This document shows, piece by piece, positions 19,128 to 28,451 of a stretch of DNA of 64,000 bases; position 1 is the first letter of the stretch, and each line of letters starts with the position of its first letter. Under the pieces are notes generated by a model. That model saw nothing but the letters and a program-made list of their open reading frames with translations, searched no databases and was not told the DNA's origin. This stretch comes from Bacteroides salyersiae WAL 10018 = DSM 18765 = JCM 12988 (GTDB lineage Bacteria > Bacteroidota > Bacteroidia > Bacteroidales > Bacteroidaceae). Both the position numbers and the translations under genes were made by a program. Where the stretch lies: positions 62,001 to 126,000 of the forward strand of contig NZ_KB905468.1 in the NCBI RefSeq assembly GCF_000381365.1, in the 5' to 3' direction.

Positions 19128-19751
19128 TTACAAACCGGATAATAACCGGGACAATTCTTCCCGCCAGCCAACACCATTCTTAGGCTTGAACGTATGCATG
19201 CCCAACTCCTTACCGATGCGTACATTCGAATCTCCATCGTCTACGAAAAGAGTTTCCGAAGGTACCATCCCACTATCTTCCAACATATGATAAAAAATTC
19301 CCTTATCCGGTTTTGTACAACCTAACTGATAAGATAAATACAACTTGTCGCAATAATCCGCCAAAGACTTTCCCTGAGAAGAAAACTCCGGACTGCATGC
19401 CCATGACATCACATAAGGATTGGTGTTACTCAAAATATAGACACGATAAGACTTTCTCAATTCCAGTATGTAATCCAGTTTATGCACATCGACTCCTGTG
19501 AAAAAGCCCAACCAAGCCTGCCTGGTCTCTTCTGCCGACAATTCCCGGCCACATAGCTCTCCCAATTTTTCCCGAAAACCGTCTGCACTCAATTTACCCT
19601 CTTCCAGTTCCTGAAAAATACCGGTCTGATGATACTTATCCAAACGGGTTTCCGCATCTTTCAACCCTAACTTCACAAAGGCCTGAACCGCTTTGTCGCG
19701 ATCTATATCGGCAATGACACCACCAAAATCAAATACAATATTCTTTATCAT
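19128..19751 (-). CDS. HAD-superfamily phosphatase (YihX-like)
   Basis: 207 aa. All four HAD motifs are visible: DFGGVIADID (nucleophile Asp and acid Asp), SNTNP, the Lys in TKPDKGIF, and FVDDGDSNV. The helical cap between motifs I and II is of the C1 type, as in YihX-like sugar phosphatases and related enzymes, but the substrate cannot be told from sequence. A -7 element TACCTTTG (minus strand, 19776-19783) lies 24 bases before the ATG. The 243-bp gap to phnW holds no other gene. Confidence 0.9.
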   Translation of the reverse strand: MIKNIVFDFGGVIADIDRDKAVQAFVKLGLKDAETRLDKYHQTGIFQELEEGKLSADGFREKLGELCGRELSAEETRQAWLGFFTGVDVHKLDYILELRKSYRVYILSNTNPYVMSWACSPEFSSQGKSLADYCDKLYLSYQLGCTKPDKGIFYHMLEDSGMVPSETLFVDDGDSNVRIGKELGMHTFKPKNGVGWREELSRLLSGL

Positions 19752-19994
19752 AACATCTCATGAATCTATTTTGTACAAAGGTAAGACTTATCCACCTAAA
19801 AAGCAGTAGATAAAAGCTTGACATCAAAAAAGAGGATACTGCATTCTTTCACCAAGTATCTGTTTCTATCTTAATCCGGCATTATCTTGAGAGCTGTTTT
19901 GAATCCCGGCCGGTTATCCGAAAAAACTCAGCCGGAATCCTTGTTTACCTAATCTCTGTTCTGTATCTGGAGAAAAGTTATATCCTTCTCTCCC

Positions 19995-21083
19995 TTAATA
20001 TTCGGTCTCTTTCACTGTCTCTACCAGCCGTTTGAAATCTTCCGGGTATACATCTCCGATATTTCCGATACGGAAAGTATCTGCCTTTGATATTTTTCCC
20101 GGATAAATAACGAATCCTTTGGATTTCAATGCCATATAGAATGATTTGAAATCAAAACCAGCCTTTGGATAAAGAAAAGAAGTGATGATAGGAGATTGAA
20201 TGGCATCTTCAAGTAATGTTTTAAAACCCAAAGAACGCATTCCGTCTACCAATATCCGGTGATTTTCGCAATAACGGGCATAACGGGCCTCTACCCCTCC
20301 CTCGGCAATCAACTCCGTCAACGCTTGCTTGAATGCACGCACCACATGAGTGGGAGATGTAAAACGCCATTTTCCATTACCTTTCTCCATCGTTTCCCAC
20401 TGATCATAAATATCCAAAGACAGCGAACGGGCGACTCCTTTACAGTGCATCAATTCGGAACGGCGAGCAATGATAAAACCGAATCCGGGAACCCCTTGAA
20501 TACATTTATTGGAACTGCTGATTAAAAAATCAATGCCTAATTCATATACATCCAAAGGTATACCTCCAAAACTACTCATACAATCCACGATCAACTTTTT
20601 ACCATGCATTTTTACCACATGAGAAAGTTCTTTTATCGGATTGAGAATACCGGTAGTAGTTTCGCAATGTACAAAAGCCACATGCGTAATATCAGAATTA
20701 TTACTCAGATAGTCATCCACATACTCCACAGAAACCTGTTCCGTTTCCTCAAAGGCAAGCATGTCATAATCCAGATGATAATATTCGGCAATGTTCCCCA
20801 TACGATCGCCATATGCGCCATTACTGCAAATCAATAATTTGTTATTCTTACCGATAGTAGCCCCAATCACAGCCTCTACACAATAAGTACCACTTCCCTG
20901 CAGAAGTACGGTAGTATATTCTTCGGGAGTCTTGGTAGCTATTCCAAGCAGTTCTTTACGCAATTCCTGAACAATATGTAAGTTATAATCTTCATCCCAA
21001 GTACACCAATCGGTCATCATGGTTTCTTTTACACTATCTGAAGTTGTCAACGGTCCGGGAGTTAATAATAAATATGGTCTCAT
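19995..21083 (-). CDS. phnW: 2-Aminoethylphosphonate--pyruvate transaminase
   Basis: 362 aa, the usual length. It is a PLP enzyme that moves the amino group of 2-aminoethylphosphonate to pyruvate, giving phosphonoacetaldehyde and alanine. The opening LLTPGPLTTSDSVKE and the PLP-lysine region SSSNKCIQGVPGFGF (Schiff-base Lys) are typical. The start overlaps the phnX stop by four bases (ATGA), so the two enzymes of the pathway are translationally coupled. Order in the transcript is carrier, phnX, phnW. Confidence 0.96.
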   Translation of the reverse strand: MRPYLLLTPGPLTTSDSVKETMMTDWCTWDEDYNLHIVQELRKELLGIATKTPEEYTTVLLQGSGTYCVEAVIGATIGKNNKLLICSNGAYGDRMGNIAEYYHLDYDMLAFEETEQVSVEYVDDYLSNNSDITHVAFVHCETTTGILNPIKELSHVVKMHGKKLIVDCMSSFGGIPLDVYELGIDFLISSSNKCIQGVPGFGFIIARRSELMHCKGVARSLSLDIYDQWETMEKGNGKWRFTSPTHVVRAFKQALTELIAEGGVEARYARYCENHRILVDGMRSLGFKTLLEDAIQSPIITSFLYPKAGFDFKSFYMALKSKGFVIYPGKISKADTFRIGNIGDVYPEDFKRLVETVKETEY

Positions 21084-21874
21084 AATGTATTCATTTTTAA
21101 ATTTATAGTTTGAATAAGTGCTGGTAATTCTTCGATATTACGGATTACATAAGAGGCACCGGCTTCAAGCATACGGTTTCTTACCTCAACCATACGATCC
21201 TCTAGTTCATCGGCAGTCAAGTTATCTGTTTCCTCCTCAGTAAGTCCCATTTCATTACTGCCGAGAATGACGCCCACACTCCACACCTTGGCATTCACAC
21301 CCTCTTTTATATCAGCGATCGTATCACCCACTTTCACAACCGTATCGAGACAAGGAACACCGAGTTTAATCATATTCTCAAAAATCATATAGGGAGCCGG
21401 ACGCCCGGCAGGAAGAAAATTCGGAGTAGCGCAATAATCTACACAGTATCCTTTCGCTAAAGCAGCAGGAAGAACAACATCCATCATTTCACGGGTATAT
21501 CCGGTAGTAGAACCGATTTTCAAACCTTCGGTACGCAACTTTTCAAGCGTAGGGATAACACCGGGAATAGGATCGGTATACTCTTCCAAAGAAGCAAAAA
21601 GATATTCCTCAAAAAGCCGGTTCAATTCTACCACATCTTCTTCGGCCCAGCTACGCTGATAACGGGATATGAACTGTTCATTCACCTCGGGCATTGTCAA
21701 CAATTCACGGATATGCTGGATTTTAGGTAATCCCATCGGCTTACGAGTCTGTTTCACATCGATAGAAAGCCCTTTCTCTGCAAAAGCCTTCATAAAAGCG
21801 GCTACCGGAGCAAAACATCCGTAATCAACTGCCGTTCCGGCCCAATCCATAATTATACATTCGATTTTCTTCAT
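21080..21874 (-). CDS. phnX: Phosphonoacetaldehyde hydrolase (phosphonatase)
   Basis: 264 aa HAD-fold enzyme that splits the C-P bond of phosphonoacetaldehyde to acetaldehyde and phosphate. The nucleophile motif is MDWAGTAVDYG, and the cap-domain Lys that forms the Schiff base is expected in the RKPMGLPK stretch (about residues 43-50). GSTTGYTREM and VKVGDTIADIKEG are the later HAD motifs. It is coupled to phnW and follows the carrier gene with a 44-bp gap. The pair releases phosphate from environmental or host-derived aminoethylphosphonate. Confidence 0.96.
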   Translation of the reverse strand: MKKIECIIMDWAGTAVDYGCFAPVAAFMKAFAEKGLSIDVKQTRKPMGLPKIQHIRELLTMPEVNEQFISRYQRSWAEEDVVELNRLFEEYLFASLEEYTDPIPGVIPTLEKLRTEGLKIGSTTGYTREMMDVVLPAALAKGYCVDYCATPNFLPAGRPAPYMIFENMIKLGVPCLDTVVKVGDTIADIKEGVNAKVWSVGVILGSNEMGLTEEETDNLTADELEDRMVEVRNRMLEAGASYVIRNIEELPALIQTINLKMNTL

Positions 21875-21918
21875 TCTTATTTCTATTTAAATATTTATTT
21901 AATCATCGTTTTTCCAGT

Positions 21919-23256
21919 TCATCCGACCAAAAGAGACGAATGATCGAGAGAATATTTCTTCTGTTCATAGAAAGGAACTGTTTTTCTGTATCGTTGCCAG
22001 AGATATATCAAGGAGATTGTAAAAGCCACGCAACAAACGGCACCCACCGTTCCCGCCATCGTATTATAAAATTCGAGCCAATTAAGATCCGGATTAAAGA
22101 ACTCCTTGCAGACCAATACCAATACCGTACCCGTATATCCGATGGAGTCGATCATTGCAATAAAGAATCCCACATTTCCCTTTATCCGGAAACACGCGAT
22201 GAAACGGTCAAAGAAAATAGTCTGGAAACTAAGATAAGAAAAATAAAGGCAAAGACTTTGGATAAACAGCCAGACCAACGGCGGAAGCTGTAAACTATCA
22301 TAATTGAAAGCAACAAAGCTCAAGGTCACCGCTCCTATGATGACCATCACCAATAAGGCGGATAATACTTTTATATGACTTTTCATCAACGCCAATGATG
22401 CAAATACAGCCAGAATAATCAAAGTCACCACACCATCTACTTTGGCAAATGCCCATGAAGAAAGACCGGCAGCATCGACATTGATAATCTTCACTAAAAA
22501 ATCCTCCTTCACATCTTGCAGTACAGTCAAAAACAAATTTGCAAAAAAGAGAATTGTCAATACAGGAGCAAAGCTACGGAACACCTCCCATCGTTGCTTA
22601 TTGTTCAGTGTCACCCTCTCTACACGTTGCGCCCGGTCTTCGGCCGTTGGTTTGGGAAGATTATTAAGAATACATCCCAGCCCGGCAAGCAAAGGTAAAG
22701 CAACAGCACCGATCAATGCAGGCATCCAAAATTCGCTCACACCAAGTGTATTCACAACAAAAAGACCGATTGACTTGGCAGTCCCGCTACTCACTGCAAT
22801 GCTCAATCCGAAAAGAGAGGCCAACAAATCGGTAACCCGCCTCCCTTCCAGGAAACTAAAAATAACACCCCACATACATCCTAAAGAAAGACCGTTGAAA
22901 AACAGAGCCAATACATTCAACGGACGGGGCAAACATCCGAAAAGCACCAAAGAAAGTTCAGCAATGAATACGGAGACAAGAATAAATTTCAAACGTCCTT
23001 CTCTTTTCAGTTCGGAAATCAACTTAATTCCTATGAATTTAGATACCATATAGCCAAATATCTGAATAATACTGGTCGCGATTTTATAATCCATCCCGAA
23101 CAATTCCATTCCATCAAACGTGGCAGCAGTAAATGGTTTGCGCAAAGCATAGACTAAGGAGTAAGAAAGTAAAGCCGCACCTCCGGCATAGAGAATAAAC
23201 AGGATATCGGAAATTTTTCGTTGTGCCGATGGCGATAGTTTTTCTTTGAAATTCAT
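21919..23256 (-). CDS. Multi-pass carrier (DUF5690/MFS-like), likely aminoethylphosphonate uptake
   Basis: 445 aa with about twelve hydrophobic segments and a UhpC-like opening (SYSLVYALRKPFTAATF) recalling organophosphate antiporters of the major facilitator type. I recall this group as DUF5690. It is the first gene of a transcript with phnX and phnW, so import of 2-aminoethylphosphonate is a reasonable inference, not shown by sequence. The -7 element TAATTTTG on the minus strand (23281-23288) excludes the longer frame to 23298. ATGs at 23265 and 23256 both fit, and I chose 23256 (MNFKEKLSPSAQ). Confidence 0.8.
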   Translation of the reverse strand: MNFKEKLSPSAQRKISDILFILYAGGAALLSYSLVYALRKPFTAATFDGMELFGMDYKIATSIIQIFGYMVSKFIGIKLISELKREGRLKFILVSVFIAELSLVLFGCLPRPLNVLALFFNGLSLGCMWGVIFSFLEGRRVTDLLASLFGLSIAVSSGTAKSIGLFVVNTLGVSEFWMPALIGAVALPLLAGLGCILNNLPKPTAEDRAQRVERVTLNNKQRWEVFRSFAPVLTILFFANLFLTVLQDVKEDFLVKIINVDAAGLSSWAFAKVDGVVTLIILAVFASLALMKSHIKVLSALLVMVIIGAVTLSFVAFNYDSLQLPPLVWLFIQSLCLYFSYLSFQTIFFDRFIACFRIKGNVGFFIAMIDSIGYTGTVLVLVCKEFFNPDLNWLEFYNTMAGTVGAVCCVAFTISLIYLWQRYRKTVPFYEQKKYSLDHSSLLVG

Positions 23257-23445
23257 ATGTATCATTTTTTGTTTCCGGTGCAAAATTAGGACAGGCACAC
23301 AAGAACAAAAATGAATTTATAGGATTCATTTCATTTATATTCATATCCCCTTTGATAGAAACATTAATGTAATATTCATGCAACAAAAACATAACACAAC
23401 CGTGTTTAATTTGCAACAAAAATCAGTATAAGCATTTCAGAACAG

Positions 23446-24324
23446 ATGAACGAACTCATAGAAATCTACAAACGAATAGAATATCTCCGGAATAACGGAG
23501 TAAAAATGAAAGATATTGCAGACCGGATAGATATGGCTCCCAGTGTACTCTCTGCTTTATACTCAAGCGTACTTCCCACATATATGGAATTGCTACACAC
23601 ACATACTTCCGAAGAGGCACTGGACGAAGCGTTGGCACTTGTAAACAACGTATCCAAAAAACGCCTGCTCGGTAATTTAAACTCCACAAAGTTGCTTCTC
23701 ATGGAAATGGAACCGGAACATCGGGAAGACGCTTCCGGAAACCCATTGCTGAAACTATTGGAAGAACAGATGAAAGAATCTGTACAGGAAGTATTCAATT
23801 ACAGTGGCATTTACTTGAGCTACAGCTTGTCGTCCTCCACAGACAGTCTGAAAATAGAGCCGTATATTATCTGTGCCTCAGACAATAACGGCTATGTAAA
23901 AGTAGGTATGATCAACGCATACAAATCAATACATTGGGGCAGCGGTATTATCAATAATCATCAAAACTCCTATCTGATATTTAATGAACGCGATCTGCCG
24001 CAATTCGCCATGGTAACCATCTATCTGCAACTCCCGCATTACGAATATCCCAATATGCTGAAAGGACTGTATTTATGCCTGGATTACAATCATAACCCAA
24101 TCGCCCGCCGGATTGTAATGATGAAACAATCAGACAGTACCGCCATTAATGACTTCTTGAAAATGGAAGGAAAAATTGTACCACGGGCCGAACTGACTCC
24201 CGAACTCGAAGTATATTACAACTATACCTGCCAAAAAGGTGACTATATAAAAACATGCACCGTACCTTCACCACAACTCAATGAATCGGATCTGGAAAGA
24301 GAAAAGAAAATGCTACAAATATAA
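23446..24324 (+). CDS. HTH protein divergent from the aminoethylphosphonate operon, putative regulator
   Basis: 292 aa. Residues 17-38 (NGVKMKDIADRIDMAPSVLS region) look like a helix-turn-helix, with a following helical part to about residue 115. The C-terminal portion of about 150 residues is beta-rich and matches no ligand domain that I know. It is transcribed away from the carrier-phnX-phnW transcript with about 190 bp between the starts, the usual position for a local regulator. A near-consensus -7 (TTAATTTG) lies about 30 bases upstream of the ATG. Role as a sensor of phosphonate is inferred from position only. Confidence 0.65.
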   Translation: MNELIEIYKRIEYLRNNGVKMKDIADRIDMAPSVLSALYSSVLPTYMELLHTHTSEEALDEALALVNNVSKKRLLGNLNSTKLLLMEMEPEHREDASGNPLLKLLEEQMKESVQEVFNYSGIYLSYSLSSSTDSLKIEPYIICASDNNGYVKVGMINAYKSIHWGSGIINNHQNSYLIFNERDLPQFAMVTIYLQLPHYEYPNMLKGLYLCLDYNHNPIARRIVMMKQSDSTAINDFLKMEGKIVPRAELTPELEVYYNYTCQKGDYIKTCTVPSPQLNESDLEREKKMLQI

Positions 24325-24351
24325 AGCCCCGTTTCAATACCCCATCAAACG

Positions 24352-24401
24352 ACAAATCCCACAGAGTTTTTCTATACGGAAATTTACTCTGTGGGATTTG
24401 T
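24352..24401. terminator. Bidirectional terminator hairpin
   Basis: A 16-bp perfect stem (ACAAATCCCACAGAGT with its complement at 24386-24401) around an 18-nt loop, between the convergent regulator gene and rseP. The loop begins with TTTTT, and an A/T-rich flank lies on both sides. Confidence 0.8.
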
Positions 24402-24431
24402 TATTCGATTTCTGTTAAATCGCTCTCTGTT

Positions 24432-25784
24432 TTAAAAGAAGAATCTCAATACATCATTGAAATTAGCCCATATCAACAACCCGAAAAGCAAGAACATGCC
24501 TACCATTTGCGCATATTCCATGAATTTATCACTGGGCTTACGGCGGGCTACAATCTCATAGATAAGGAATAATACATGGCCACCATCTAATGCCGGAATA
24601 GGCAGAATATTCATAAATGCAAGAATTATGGATAAGAATGCCGTCATATACCAGAACTGATGCCAGTCCCAAGTAGCCGGAAAGATACTTCCGATTGTAC
24701 CGAAACCACCCAATTGCTTGGCTCCTTCTTTAGAAAAAACATATTTCATATTTCCAACATACCCTTTCAAGGTTTTCACCCCTAACTGCACACCGGCCGG
24801 GAAGGATTCAAAGAAACCATATTCTTTAGTCACCATCGGCATTACACGACTCAGAGACCGCGCATAGACACCGATACGAAAAGTGGAATCGGTACTCATT
24901 GTCAACGTATCCATTACCCCTTTACGAACATAGGTCAATGTTATCTGACGGGGGTCGACTCCCTCCTTTTCCAGAGCAGCAGCGTTCTTCCTACGTTTTC
25001 CCATCTCTTCCAAAAATTCATAATAGGAAATGGGCGCTCCATTCAGGGCGATCACACTATCGCCCGGCATCAATCCTGCAAGAGCCGCTTGTGAATTAAC
25101 CGATAAACTATCTACCACATAAGGCACACGATAATCGGCGAAACGCACACTATCGGCCATCAAACGCTGCATCATATCTTCAGGAATGTATACAGACACT
25201 TTCTGTCCACCGCGAAGCACGCTTACTTCACGCGCATCGGCAATCTGACTCAACAGATCGGCATCATAGCGAAGAAATTCAACACCATCGGCAGAAAGCA
25301 GTACATCACCATCCACAAAGCCCACAGCCTTGGCTGTTTCATTAAACTGCATTCCCAAAGGTGCCTCCTGTATCTTTATATACTGGTCTCCCCAAGTAAA
25401 AAGAATCATGGAGTAAATGAACAGCGCCAACAGAAAGTTGAAAAGTACACCACCCACCATTATCAACAATCTCTGCCAAGCCGGTTTAGAACGAAATTCC
25501 CACGGTTTTTCAGGTTGTTTCATCTGTTCGGTATCCATCGACTCGTCTATCATCCCGGAGATCTTGACATATCCTCCCAACGGCAACCAGCCAACAGCAT
25601 ATTCAGTATCACTCTTCTTGGGTTTGAACTTAAAAAGAGTGAACCAAGGGTCAAAGAATAAACAAAACTTTTCGACCCGTACTTTAAAAAGACGGGCAAA
25701 GAGAAAATGTCCCCCTTCATGTATAATAACAAGCAGCGAAAGGCTCATTATCAACTGGAGGGCACGAATTAAAAATGTTTCCAT
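24432..25784 (-). CDS. rseP: RIP metalloprotease RseP (site-2 protease)
   Basis: 450 aa inner-membrane zinc protease that cleaves substrates within the membrane, as in anti-sigma factor release and signal-peptide clearance. The first membrane segment has the zinc site IIHEGGHFLFAR. A PDZ domain lies in the middle (about residues 200-290, with LAGLMPGDSVIALNG), and a second degenerate PDZ precedes it. The third zinc ligand is in NILPIPALDGGHVLF. It is the last gene of an apparent M23 peptidase-dxr-rseP operon, eight bases after dxr. Whether it acts on a local anti-sigma factor cannot be said. Confidence 0.96.
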   Translation of the reverse strand: METFLIRALQLIMSLSLLVIIHEGGHFLFARLFKVRVEKFCLFFDPWFTLFKFKPKKSDTEYAVGWLPLGGYVKISGMIDESMDTEQMKQPEKPWEFRSKPAWQRLLIMVGGVLFNFLLALFIYSMILFTWGDQYIKIQEAPLGMQFNETAKAVGFVDGDVLLSADGVEFLRYDADLLSQIADAREVSVLRGGQKVSVYIPEDMMQRLMADSVRFADYRVPYVVDSLSVNSQAALAGLMPGDSVIALNGAPISYYEFLEEMGKRRKNAAALEKEGVDPRQITLTYVRKGVMDTLTMSTDSTFRIGVYARSLSRVMPMVTKEYGFFESFPAGVQLGVKTLKGYVGNMKYVFSKEGAKQLGGFGTIGSIFPATWDWHQFWYMTAFLSIILAFMNILPIPALDGGHVLFLIYEIVARRKPSDKFMEYAQMVGMFLLFGLLIWANFNDVLRFFF

Positions 25785-25792
25785 CGGTTTAT

Positions 25793-26971
25793 TTACAATT
25801 TACAATTTACAATAAATTCGGTAGCTATGCGGCGAGCCTCTGCATCGGTTGCCACATAGTCATCATAAGTCGGGACCTGTACAAATGAAGCACGTCCCAT
25901 TGTTTGTTCAATTACATCACTCATGGCAAGGAAGCCGATTTCATCACGCAGAAAAGCGGCAACCACCATTTCATTGGCAGCATTGACAATACAGGGCATG
26001 TTTCCACCACGGTACATCGCTTCATAAGCTAAAGAAAGATTACGGAAACGTTTCGTATCAGGCTGCTCAAAAGTAAGGCTCGTACACTTGGCAAAATCAA
26101 GCCGGTCGAATGAAGAGCAAACACGGTCGGGATATGAAAATGCATATTGAATGGGCAAACGCATATCAGGCATACCCAACTGCGCCTTCACGGCACCGTC
26201 TTCAAATTGCACCATCGAGTGAATAACGGATTGCGGATGTACCACCACCTCTATCTGACCGGGTTGTACCCCGAACAACCATTTTGCCTCAATCACCTCG
26301 AAACCTTTATTCATCATCGAAGCCGAATCGATTGTTATCTTAGCCCCCATCTCCCAGTTCGGATGCCTTAACGCCTGAGTTTTGGTTACCGTCTGCAACT
26401 GTTCCATAGTATAGGTACGAAACGGACCTCCGGAAGCAGTCAATATCACTTTTTCAATCGGATTTCCCACCTCTCCGGCCAAACACTGAAAGACTGCGGA
26501 ATGTTCGGAATCCACAGGCAGAATAGGGGTACGATACTGCTGTGCCAACTCATTAATCAACTCGCCTGCCACCACCAGCGTCTCCTTATTGGCTAAGGCG
26601 ATAGCTTTACGGGCACGAATGGCATTTATGGTCGGCTTCAATCCGGCATACCCTACCATGGCTGTCAGCACAATATCCACAGGACCGGATTCTACTATCT
26701 GACACACTGCTTCCGCACCGGCATATACCTTGATCGGCAAATCACTTAACGCCTCTTTCAACCGGCCGTATTTCTCTTCGTTGGCTATAACAACCGCTTC
26801 GGGCTGGAATTTCCGGGCCTGTGCAATCAGCAGGTCCACTTTATTGTTAGCTGTCAACGCATACACCTCGTACAATTCGGGGTGTTCTTCGACTACCTGC
26901 AGGGCTTGCGTACCAATAGAGCCCGTAGAGCCAAGAATGACGATTTGTTTCTTTTTAATTTCCTTATTCAT
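25793..26971 (-). CDS. dxr: 1-Deoxy-D-xylulose 5-phosphate reductoisomerase
   Basis: 392 aa. It converts DXP to 2-C-methyl-D-erythritol 4-phosphate with NADPH, the committed step of non-mevalonate isoprenoid synthesis and the target of fosmidomycin. NADPH motif GSTGSIGTQAL is near residue 12; metal and substrate residues are in PVDSEHSAVFQ and TIDSASMMNKG. The start at 26971 (MNKEIKKKQIVI) is preferred over 27022, which would run back into the M23 gene. The last codons encode EFIVNCKL from repeated GTAAATT words, a low-complexity end resembling intergenic repeats of this genome. Confidence 0.96.
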   Translation of the reverse strand: MNKEIKKKQIVILGSTGSIGTQALQVVEEHPELYEVYALTANNKVDLLIAQARKFQPEAVVIANEEKYGRLKEALSDLPIKVYAGAEAVCQIVESGPVDIVLTAMVGYAGLKPTINAIRARKAIALANKETLVVAGELINELAQQYRTPILPVDSEHSAVFQCLAGEVGNPIEKVILTASGGPFRTYTMEQLQTVTKTQALRHPNWEMGAKITIDSASMMNKGFEVIEAKWLFGVQPGQIEVVVHPQSVIHSMVQFEDGAVKAQLGMPDMRLPIQYAFSYPDRVCSSFDRLDFAKCTSLTFEQPDTKRFRNLSLAYEAMYRGGNMPCIVNAANEMVVAAFLRDEIGFLAMSDVIEQTMGRASFVQVPTYDDYVATDAEARRIATEFIVNCKL

Positions 26972-26973
26972 GG

Positions 26974-27834
26974 TTAGAATACAATGTACTTTTCGGGATT
27001 TACTGCACGCCCTTTGTGCCACAATTCGAAATGCAAATGAGGCCCCGTAGTAAGAGTTCCGCTATTCCCCACCAGAGCAATCGCTTCTCCGGCCTGCACT
27101 TTATCCCCTTCGCGCTTCAATAAAGAGCCGCAATGTTTATAAACGGATACAAAATCCTGATTATGCTGCACTTCTATCAAATAACCCGTCTCGGCAGTAT
27201 AGGTACTCAATATCACCGTACCATCCAGCGTAGCAAGCACGCTTTCATTGGGATTGGCGGCAATATCCGTTCCATAATGTCTCTTTTCGGCATCAAAGTG
27301 ATCAGAAATCATCCCACGCGTAGGACGATAAAAAATCAGTCCGTTCACATCCGGTTGTGAAGTAATGGAAGTAAGGTTATATTTTTCAGTTTCCTCGTAT
27401 TTACGGCGAAATTCTTCCTCCCGCTTGGTGCGTTCCATAAGAGTATCTTTACGCATAGCTGTCAACGTATCCATACTTTGCACAGAATCAATCCGCACTT
27501 TCCCACTGAAAATATCCTGAATATTCATTATATACAGATTTTGCCTGTCGACCAACTGTTGCAGAGAATCCACACGCAAAGCGTTTTCTACAACCTGTGC
27601 ACGGACTTCACTGTTCATATATCCGGGCAGATAGTTGCGTAAAGGGGTAAAAGTAATAATGACGGCAGCTATTACAAAAAGAAACGTCAATACAGAAAGC
27701 AATACCGAAAGGCCGTTCAGTTTAGATACACGAAGCCCCACTACCTCTTCAAGAGTATTCTCGTTGATGATAGTGAGTTTATACTTGAACTTTATATTGT
27801 TCCAAAAGGCTTTACTACGTTTCTTCTTTGGCAT
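26974..27834 (-). CDS. M23-family peptidase, membrane anchored
   Basis: 286 aa. A short cytoplasmic N terminus is followed by one membrane segment (about residues 43-65), then a coiled-coil-like stretch, and a C-terminal M23 (LytM) domain. The zinc ligands are seen as HYGTDIA and HLHFELW, so it may be an active peptidoglycan endopeptidase. The layout resembles proteins that process or regulate cell-wall cleavage in Bacteroidota. It precedes dxr by two bases and probably begins the operon with dxr and rseP. Confidence 0.9.
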   Translation of the reverse strand: MPKKKRSKAFWNNIKFKYKLTIINENTLEEVVGLRVSKLNGLSVLLSVLTFLFVIAAVIITFTPLRNYLPGYMNSEVRAQVVENALRVDSLQQLVDRQNLYIMNIQDIFSGKVRIDSVQSMDTLTAMRKDTLMERTKREEEFRRKYEETEKYNLTSITSQPDVNGLIFYRPTRGMISDHFDAEKRHYGTDIAANPNESVLATLDGTVILSTYTAETGYLIEVQHNQDFVSVYKHCGSLLKREGDKVQAGEAIALVGNSGTLTTGPHLHFELWHKGRAVNPEKYIVF

Positions 27835-27911
27835 TATTTCATCGTATAGCGTACAAATGTAAGCATTTCACTAATTCTTTCTATTACAGATTACACAGAT
27901 TAACACAGATT

Positions 27912-28451
27912 TTATTCTTCTTCAAGTTCGTCAAGATTCAATAATCCCTCCGGTAGATCTACTGTAATAAGTCTATGTTTCTGATCGATACCGACAATAA
28001 ACTCCTCTTGTGCAGGTACTAACAGTTCTTCCCCGTCAGAACATTCTACTACAAAAAGGGTATTGACCGTAGAGTTGTCTACCTCCACCAGTTCACCCAA
28101 TACACCATGATTCACATCCTCCATGCGAAAACCGGCAAAGAAGTTCCAGGAAAGCTCTCCCGGGTCCGCTTCATCTACATGCCCTATCGGGAAGTAGACA
28201 TCCACATTCGTAAACATACGGGCACGTTCGGCCGTATCCACCCCTTCAAGCTTTACCAAAGCGGTAGAATCCGAACGAAAACGATATTCTTCCATAAAAA
28301 AGGGAACGAAAATACCGTCAAGCAGACAAATAAGGTAGTCGCAATCGGCACGATCAAAAATATCGTCCGTAAAGGTGAATGACAATTCACCGTGTATACC
28401 ATGAGGTTTATTGAAAATTCCTATTTTATATACTTCTTCTTTTCTTATCAT
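27912..28451 (-). CDS. rimM: Ribosome maturation factor RimM
   Basis: 179 aa, the usual length. It binds ribosomal protein S19 and helps 30S head assembly and 16S processing. The N-terminal RimM domain has KIGIFNKPHGIHGELSF, and a C-terminal PRC-barrel follows (VLGELVEVDNSTVNTLFVV). The tail is acidic (LDELEEE). Its start overlaps the murA stop by four bases. Downstream, at about 27887-27910, is a word repeat of the CAGATTACACAGATT kind common between Bacteroides genes. Confidence 0.95.
   Translation of the reverse strand: MIRKEEVYKIGIFNKPHGIHGELSFTFTDDIFDRADCDYLICLLDGIFVPFFMEEYRFRSDSTALVKLEGVDTAERARMFTNVDVYFPIGHVDEADPGELSWNFFAGFRMEDVNHGVLGELVEVDNSTVNTLFVVECSDGEELLVPAQEEFIVGIDQKHRLITVDLPEGLLNLDELEEE

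Noticed and set aside
22442..23053. 203-codon open frame on the plus strand
   Set aside because: Antisense to the carrier gene, no promoter or family resemblance.
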